Positions 57,546 through 64,000 of a DNA stretch of 64,000 nt are shown one piece after another. Within the stretch, counting starts at the first letter, position 1, and every line of letters starts with the position of its first letter. Position numbers and translations under genes: made by a program. The notes under the pieces are model-generated. The model had not been told where the DNA came from. It did not search any database and was given only the letters and a program-made list of their open reading frames with translations. This stretch comes from Phocoena phocoena. Taxonomy: Eukaryota > Chordata > Mammalia > Artiodactyla > Phocoenidae. The DNA lies in the NCBI RefSeq assembly GCF_963924675.1, contig NC_089226.1, positions 45,897,124-45,961,123 of the forward strand, written 5' to 3'.

Positions 57546-59224
57546 CACAAAAAAAGTGTAGTTTGGGGCTGACGTCAATGAAATTGTCGGGTCTTACCCA
57601 TTCTTGACATCCTTCCTCCTCCTGACTTTTCATAACTGTGCTAATGTCTTTGACATCAAGAACTAATGTCACCAGTCCAGCCTAAAAGAGAGAAGGCAGC
57701 CAGCAACTGGAGACTTTGTACAGCAACTTTCAATAATCCTGTTTTTAAAGCAGTAACTAGGAATCTAAATTCTACCGGCTATTTTCAAAAATTGAAAAAT
57801 CCCTTCTATTTTCCTCCAGAATCATGCTAATGCCCAAAAAAACCCATTAAAAATTATGTACAGGTAATTGTGTTGGAGTAAATGGTTTAAACTTTTCATA
57901 CTTCTCTCCTGATGCATCCGCTAAGCCATTGGCACCAAGGGCAAATCTGGGCTTCTTTCTCGGAGCCCATCTTCCCCCTGTGGCTTATTTTAAACTATAC
58001 TTACTCTAAGAGAGGAGATGTTCCTATCACATTAAGTGTTTAGAACAACTCTCTAAACAGAGTTTGGTGCCCCAGTTATTTTGTGTGGGGACTTAACAGC
58101 TCAGATCATTTCAGTTTAAGGAATATATGTTGGGAGTTGATGGGAATAAAAGCAATCAGGTGGTGGAAATCAGTCCCAGCAAAACTAAGTTAGGAGGCAC
58201 TGGTGGTCTGGAAAAGGTGGCACACAAAAGAGCAGAAAAAGGGTCAGATGGGAAGTTTAGTCCAGTGACTAAGAGGCAAGTCAAGGGCCAAGAATTCAGA
58301 GGCAGAGAGGCAGGAGGGAGGCCAGAAGCAGCAGCAGCAGAAGTGGCAGATGAAGCACTGAAGGTCCCACCACCAAGGACAAGAATGGCCTGAGGTTAGT
58401 ATTTGAAACATCTGCCCAAAGAAAAGTTCTGCAATCAGAGGACACGGGTTTTAGATGGGGCCCCTAACCAACTAACCAAAGGTCTCCTAGGTATGAAATA
58501 TAAAGGAGAATTTTCAGTTTTCATCTCTCTGATCTTTTTTTGTTGTTGTTGTTATTTGACAACGTTAACCAAAGAATTAAAAGCACTTCTTCATGGCTTC
58601 TAGGACACTGAGGTCCCCATTGCTAAGTCCTGGCCTTTCCTTAACATCTCTTTTAGCTGGTCTGCCAGCTCCCAAGTATTAGTGTTTCCTTTCACCTACC
58701 TCTGGATAATCTCGTTCCCTCCATGTTTTATCCACCACCTATTTAGAAATGCCCTGCATACAGATTAGTCTCCCTCCCTAGATTTCAGACCTGAATGCCA
58801 GCCCCATGTGTCAAGTGTTTAAAGGACAGCGTGTGGACATTTCATTATCTCCAGCACACACTTCCCCAGAATCAATCAACAGTCATTTTCTGTCTCCCTT
58901 CCTCTTCCTCTCCCCCTTGCCCTGAACTCTTCCTTTCCTTTCCCTGTTGACCCTCACACACATACACTTACACAAAGCTACAAATACCTACACAAGCAAA
59001 AGCTCGACTTAATATAAAGCAGTGCTTCTTAAACGTTGATATACATAGAAATCATCTGGATATCTTGCTACAATTCAGATTCTGATTTAGTAAACCTGGG
59101 GTAGGGCCCCAAATTCTGCATTTCTAACATCTCACAGGTTTCAATGATGCTGCTGGCCCATGGGGCATTCGTAAGAGTCACAAGGGTAACCAGGAGGTAG
59201 GTAAACTAAGTTAGAGTAGTGCCT
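57546..59224. other. Unannotated sequence
   Basis: No gene supported. An 88-codon frame at 58127-58393 contains a short AGC (Ala) run but no known domain or splice context. A TTG run lies at 58541-58553. Confidence 0.4.
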
Positions 59225-59330
59225 CTGTCACTACCTCCCTTCAGACCCTGAGTTAGTCCATTTCCCTGTTTGGGTCCCAGTGTCTTTATCTGTAGAGACA
59301 ACTAGACCCCACGAATCCTGAGGTTTTTAT
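59225..59330 (+). repeat. MIR fragment
   Basis: 'ctctgtcactacctccctt' and 'tgggtcccagtgtctttatc' fit a diverged MIR core. Confidence 0.45.
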
Positions 59331-59849
59331 CCAGTGCTAATAGCATGGGTGGAGAGCTGAAACCTAATAGCTTTAGCTAACAAGATGTACCCCATTTCTG
59401 TGCAGTGAACCCTATGAAAAATTAAGCAGGATTTACTAGCGATGCTAAACTAAACTAAGATTTAGTAATGCTACAAAGTGTTCAGAACGCTATCTGCAAT
59501 AGATATGGGTCCAGAAAGCACATTCTTAAAGGCATTGGGGCAGGGACAAAATTGGCACAGTTAAAACACAGTGCTATTTTGTGAAATAATAACAGTTTGA
59601 AATTACTTCTTTTCCCAGTGGGTCTGTAAATCAAATGATAGCCATCAGAAAGACACTTAGAGAACAATCACTAAATAAATAGTACTGAAACCAAACCCAA
59701 AGATAAAGTTATTCTGAGTCTAATTGTTATTCTTATGGCCTGGAAGCAAGGTATTTAGGGATGTTCTGAATTTTTCCCTGGTGGGTAGACAACACAGAAG
59801 CCCCATATTGGTTTTTATTTTCCTGTGATGGTGGAGTATAGAAGAAACA
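59331..59849. other. Unannotated sequence
   Basis: Nothing recognised. Confidence 0.4.
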
Positions 59850-60010
59850 GGAGAAGGCTTGGAATACTAAGATTGGGGTTCCAGTATAAATTCAGCCTCT
59901 TACCAGCCGTGTAATCTTAGTCCAATTGCATGAATGTCTGTTTTCTCAGTGGTAAAATGTAGATAGTAATAATGACTACACTGGTATATTGCTTTGGGGA
60001 TCAAATTAAC
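59850..60010 (+). repeat. MIR SINE
   Basis: 'cagcctcttaccagccgtgt', 'ttctcagtggtaaaatgtag' and 'ttgctttggggatcaaatta' in MIR order. Confidence 0.7.
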
Positions 60011-60129
60011 TAATGGGAACAAAAGCTTAACAAAAATTATAGAATGTTATAGAAATGCCAGAAGAAGAGAGGGAAGCGGGGTTGAGAGAGAGGAATAGTG
60101 GTAGTTATTTTATGTAAATGAGTTGAAAA

Positions 60130-60305
60130 TGGATCACTTCCTACCCAAAAAACCTTCAGTTGCCCCCATTGTCCACCAAAAAGCATGCTCTTCGAGGATG
60201 CCCACAATCTGGCCTCTGCCTGCATTTCTAGCCCACTTTCTAATACAGCACGATGGCTCTCTGTTGACACATGTCTGTAGGGTCTCAGTGTTGAGTGAAT
60301 GAGTG
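60130..60305 (+). repeat. LINE-2 fragment
   Basis: 'gatgcccacaatctggcctc' and 'tgcctgcatttctagccc' are the L2-type 'tacaaggccctacatgatct'-like region, followed by a short tail near 60285. Confidence 0.5.
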
Positions 60306-60395
60306 AGTTACTAAATGCTTAAGAGGTTTAAGAAGAAAATAAAAATCCAATTTAGAATTGCCTATCATGTGCCAGATACTATGTATTATTTGCTT

Positions 60396-60887
60396 AGCTT
60401 TTTATTATTGTAGTATAATTGCTTTACAACGTTGTGTTAGTTTCTGCTGTACAGTGAAGTGAATCAGCTGTATGTATACGTATATCCCCTCCCTCTTGGA
60501 CCTCCCTCCCCCCACCATCCCATCCACCTAGGTCATCACAGAGCACTGAACTGAGCTCCCTGTGCTATATAGCAAGTTCCTACAACCTACCTGTTTTACA
60601 CATGGTAGTGTATTTATGTCAGACCTAATCTCCCAATTCAACCCACCATCCCCTTCCCCCAGTGTCCACACGTCTGTTCTCTACGTCTTCGTTTCTATTC
60701 CTGCCCTTCAAATAGGTTCGTCTGTACCATTTTCTACGTTCCACATATATGCGTTAATATATGATATTTGTTTTTCTCTTTCTGACTTCACTCTGTATGA
60801 CAGACTCTGGGTCCATCCACATCTCTACAAATGACCCGATTTCATTTCTTTTTATGGCTGAGTAAAATTCCATTGTGTATATATATA
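60396..60887 (-). mobile_element. LINE-1 3' end, antisense
   Basis: Antisense 3' UTR beginning 'tattattgtagtataattgc' through 'gtgtgttagtttctgctgt'-type sequence, and the end of ORF2 ('atggctgagtaaaattccat'). Only ~490 bp remain. No convincing TSD found. Confidence 0.88.
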
Positions 60888-61990
60888 TAATACTGACTTG
60901 TCTGCAATGATCTCACTTTAATTCACTGAACCCTCCCCCCCACCCTGTAAGGTGGTGTAGGTTTTTAAAGGGACAGAGGAGTTCTTCTTCAGCTCTCTAC
61001 AGTTTCACAGCAACTAGGACAGTGTCTTGTTCATTGCCTCCCAGCCTCACAGACAAATGTGCAATGTATGTTTATTGAATCTAATTAATTTTAGCACCAA
61101 CTCAAAAAGAAAAACTTAACCATGGACTTAATGCAGCCTTTCAACTTTCCTCAGGTAAGGTTTATTAATTGATTCATTTAATCCAGTGGTTCTTAATGGG
61201 GCAATTTTCTTTCCCTGTTGTTAACATATGGAGTGAGATCTTTTTCACAACTAGGGATGGGCATTTAGTGGAGAAAACCCAGGGTTGTGGTTAAACATCT
61301 ATAACATGCAGCCTGGCCTCTAAAAACAAAGAATTATTCAGTCCAAAATGTCAATAGTGCCAAGATCTAGGAACTCTGAATTCACTCAATCAATATGAAG
61401 CACCTTTCTGAACTTCAGTTTTCTCATATATAAATCTGGAAATTCATAGTATCAAGAAACAAAAATCTTTGAGTTGAAAGCACTATCACCCAATGCTTGA
61501 ATTCCCTTTTCAGCAGCCCCAACAGATGGCCCTAAGCCTCTCCCCAAACACCTCTCATCTCCATGGGCCAAAAATGTATAGACTCTGGGGAAACCCACTC
61601 ATTTATAGAACCATCAATTACAATTTCTAATTGTAGAAACATGACTATGACTCTGCTTAGCATAAAATCAAATAAACCAGACTCTACTATTGTGGGCTGA
61701 TAAAAATACTGTTTAAAAAAATTGCTCATGACTTTTTCCAAATGACTTTTCTTTAACATCTAGTTTCAGTTTACTAACTAAACCCTTTCTTCATCTTAAA
61801 TGCAATTTTCAATGCAAACTATTCCTGACTAACGGTTCTTAGAGAATCCTCAGAAATGTCAGTACCCTTCAGTAACTCAGATTATCAGGGGAAAGCCAGT
61901 CTCAAATAAGGAAATTTCTAAATTATGGCAGTTATAAAATTGCCTCTTTATTACTTTTAAATGCTATTTTAATTCATCCATGCAATAAGC
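60888..61990. other. Mostly unannotated; weak L2 tail
   Basis: 61015-61090 has an L2-like end ('gacagtgtcttgttcattgc', 'gtatgtttattgaatc'). The rest shows nothing recognised. Confidence 0.4.
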
Positions 61991-62560
61991 CCTTTTGTAT
62001 TCCCATGCTGGACTTCAAACATACAAAGATGAAGTAGGACAAAACCTCTATGCTTAAGGAATCCATAGTCTATCAGAAGAGACAAACATGCCACCTCTTG
62101 ATTGTACATGAGGAAAACACTGAGGAGGAAATCACCAACTCTGCATGGTGGGGTTGGGGGAGAATTTACAAAGAGCTGTTGCTTGAGCTGAGATTTGGAG
62201 GACTTGTAACAGTTCCTGGGCAAAACAGGGGAACAGCATAGGCGAACACACTGAGTCTGAAGGAGTGGAGAGCATCCTGGGAACTGTATATACAGAATCC
62301 AGCAGGCTGGCACCTAAGGCCTGGGTGATGAGCAAATCCCAAAGCAGGAGATTTTGTGGGCACTCTTATGTGCCTTGCTAGAGAGTATGGACTTTATCAT
62401 GAGGGCCTGAGAGCCACCAAATGGGAATAGACAAGGTCATAACTGACTCTTGGAAATATCGCTGGCAAAAGTGAGAGGAACAGATTAGAACTGGGAGAGA
62501 CTGGCATCCTGGGGTTATGGTGATTTATCTAGATGTCTTAGGACAGAGTAGTCCTTCCTA
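61991..62560 (-). repeat. LINE-2-like sequence, antisense
   Basis: 'tgagctgagatttggagga', 'gggaacagcataggcgaac', 'gtatggactttatcatgagg' and 'gagagccaccaaatggga' are the antisense of the old-LINE region seen in sense at 7960-9240. Overlapping frames of 60-114 codons here are not genes. Confidence 0.5.
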
Positions 62561-62957
62561 CTACAATGTTTCAGTGGGGTTGCCTGGCTTAATGAAAACT
62601 TAGGGTTTATTTTAAATTGAGCATATCAATTGCTATCATTGTATTAAGTTATAAAAGTCCATGGAGAATAACTTCTGGTTTTATAGTGGAACCAACTGAG
62701 TCCCAGGGAGGGGAAGCAGCATGCTTGGGTGGCACAGTTGTTAAGGAAGCGTTAGAACAAGTACTCAGGACTCTAAAAGTCTAGCCCTTTCCACCCTTTC
62801 CACTGCTATGAGACTGTTCTTACTTATTGGTAAAAGGCTGTTTTTATCATGAGAGCAATTTAATGTCTCTTTCTCCTTGTGCTTTTTACCCCCCATCATT
62901 CACCTGATGTTCTATTTACCCAATCAATTTTCAATGTGCGTGAAGAAAGCCTTTTCT
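62561..62957. other. Unannotated sequence
   Basis: A possible decayed MIR around 62690-62760. Nothing else. Confidence 0.35.
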
Positions 62958-64000
62958 TCTTTTTTTTTTATTGAGGTATATTGTTTTACAATGTTGTGTT
63001 AGTTTCTATTGTACAGCGAAGTGGAATTCCCTGTGCTATACAGCAGGTTCTTATTAGTTATATATTTTATACATATTAGTGTATATATGTCAATCCCAAT
63101 CTCACAATTCATCCGACCCCCTGCCCGCTTCCCCCCTTGGTGTCCATACATTTGTTCTCTACATCTGTGTCTCTATTCCTGGCCTGCAAATAGGTTCATC
63201 TGTACCATTTTTCTAAATTCCACATATATGCATTAATACACGATATTTGTTTTTCTCTTTCTGAGTTACTTCACTCTGTATGACAGTCTCTAGGTCCATC
63301 CACATCTCTACAAATGACCCAATTTCATTCCTTTTTCTGGCTGAGAAATATTCTATTGTATATATGTAGCACATCTTCTTTATCCCTTTGTCTGTTGATG
63401 GACATTCAGGTTGCTTCCATGACCTGGCTATTATAAATAGTGCTGCAATGAACATTGGGGCACATGTGTTTTTTGAATTATGGTTTTCTCTGGGTATATG
63501 CCCAGCAGCGGGATTGCTGGGTCATATGGTAATTCTATTTTTAGCTTTTTAAGGAGACTCCATACTGTTCTCCATAGTGGCTCTATCAATTTACATTCCC
63601 ACCAACAGTGCAAGAGGGTTCCCTTTTCTCCACACCCTCTCCAGCATTTATTGTTTGTAGGTTTTCTGATGATGCCCATTCTAACCGGTATGAGGTGATA
63701 CCTCGTTGTAGTTTTGATTTGCATTTTCTCTAACAATTAGTGATGTTGAGCAGCTTTTCATGGGCCTCTTGGCCATCCGTATGTCTTCTTTGGAGAGATG
63801 TCTATTTAGGTCTTCTGCCCATTTTTTGATTGAGTTGTTTGTTTTTTTGAAATTGAGCTGCATGAGCTGCTTGTATATTTTGGAGATTAATCCCTTGCTT
63901 CATTTGCAAATATTTTCTCCCATTCTGAGGGTTGTCTTTTCGTCTTATTTATAGTTTCCTTTGCTGTGCAAAAGCTCTTAAGTTTCATTAGGTCCCATTT
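62958..64000 (-). mobile_element. LINE-1 3' end, antisense, continuing past the window
   Basis: Poly(T) at 62960-62970, a short 3' UTR, then antisense ORF2 C-terminus. On the minus strand 63431-63736 reads [20 protein letters not shown] and [20 protein letters not shown]. Its 3' UTR is the same subtype as the copies at 1909 and 28012. The element is cut by the window end, so length and TSD are unknown. Confidence 0.95.

Noticed and set aside
58127..58393. 88-codon frame with an alanine run, possible exon
   Set aside because: No known domain and no convincing splice sites. The alanine run comes from an AGC repeat.

Overview
This is a 64 kb piece of mammalian nuclear DNA, AT-rich, with no exon of a cellular protein-coding gene that I can support. 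It looks intergenic or deeply intronic. The best clue to the host is the SINE set. At least nine copies of a tRNA-Glu-derived SINE begin with GGCTTCCCTGGTGGCGCAGTGG and carry the A-box/B-box body and A-rich tail of the CHR family (cetacean/hippo/ruminant). No Bov-B or Alu was seen. The L1 3' ends are also of the type I associate with whales and dolphins. I therefore infer a cetacean, most likely a toothed whale; the species is not determinable here.

Layout. 0-10 kb: an inverted (twin-primed) L1 scrap, a 5'-truncated L1 with a 17-bp target duplication (TSD), a possible unidentified retrocopy, then ancient MIR and L2 material and a probable solo LTR. 10-24 kb: a small L1 copy that ends at an internal poly(A) signal, three SINEs with clear TSDs, more MIR/L2, and a short L1 3' end. 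24.4-26.0 kb: an L1 remnant made of 5'UTR (with a GC-rich tandem repeat) joined to 3'UTR. 26.1-37.5 kb: an old class I endogenous retrovirus with both LTRs and a 4-bp TSD. It holds recognisable but broken gag, pro, RT, RNase H, integrase and envelope-TM remnants, and was later hit by two L1s and two SINEs. 37.5-47.5 kb: an unclassified ~388-bp duplicated repeat that the provirus split, an antisense L1 ORF1 relic, two long SINEs, and mostly plain sequence. 47.5-53.6 kb: a 6-kb ancient L1 with a 10-bp TSD, itself carrying a nested L1, a poly(A)-only insertion, a mariner MITE and microsatellites. 53.6-64 kb: two SINEs, a retrotransposed 5' half of tRNA-Leu, MIR/L2 fragments, and two antisense L1 3' ends, the last running off the window.

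No operon, CRISPR array, host gene or working viral gene is present. The interest lies in the mechanics of retrotransposition. The nested insertions and intact TSDs give a relative chronology: A/B repeat and old L1s, then the ERV, then the younger L1s and SINEs. Unusual L1-machinery products are also visible: a tRNA half, an internally polyadenylated L1, an orphan poly(A) tail, and a 30-nt 3' transduction. I found no candidate for a previously undescribed multi-gene system.
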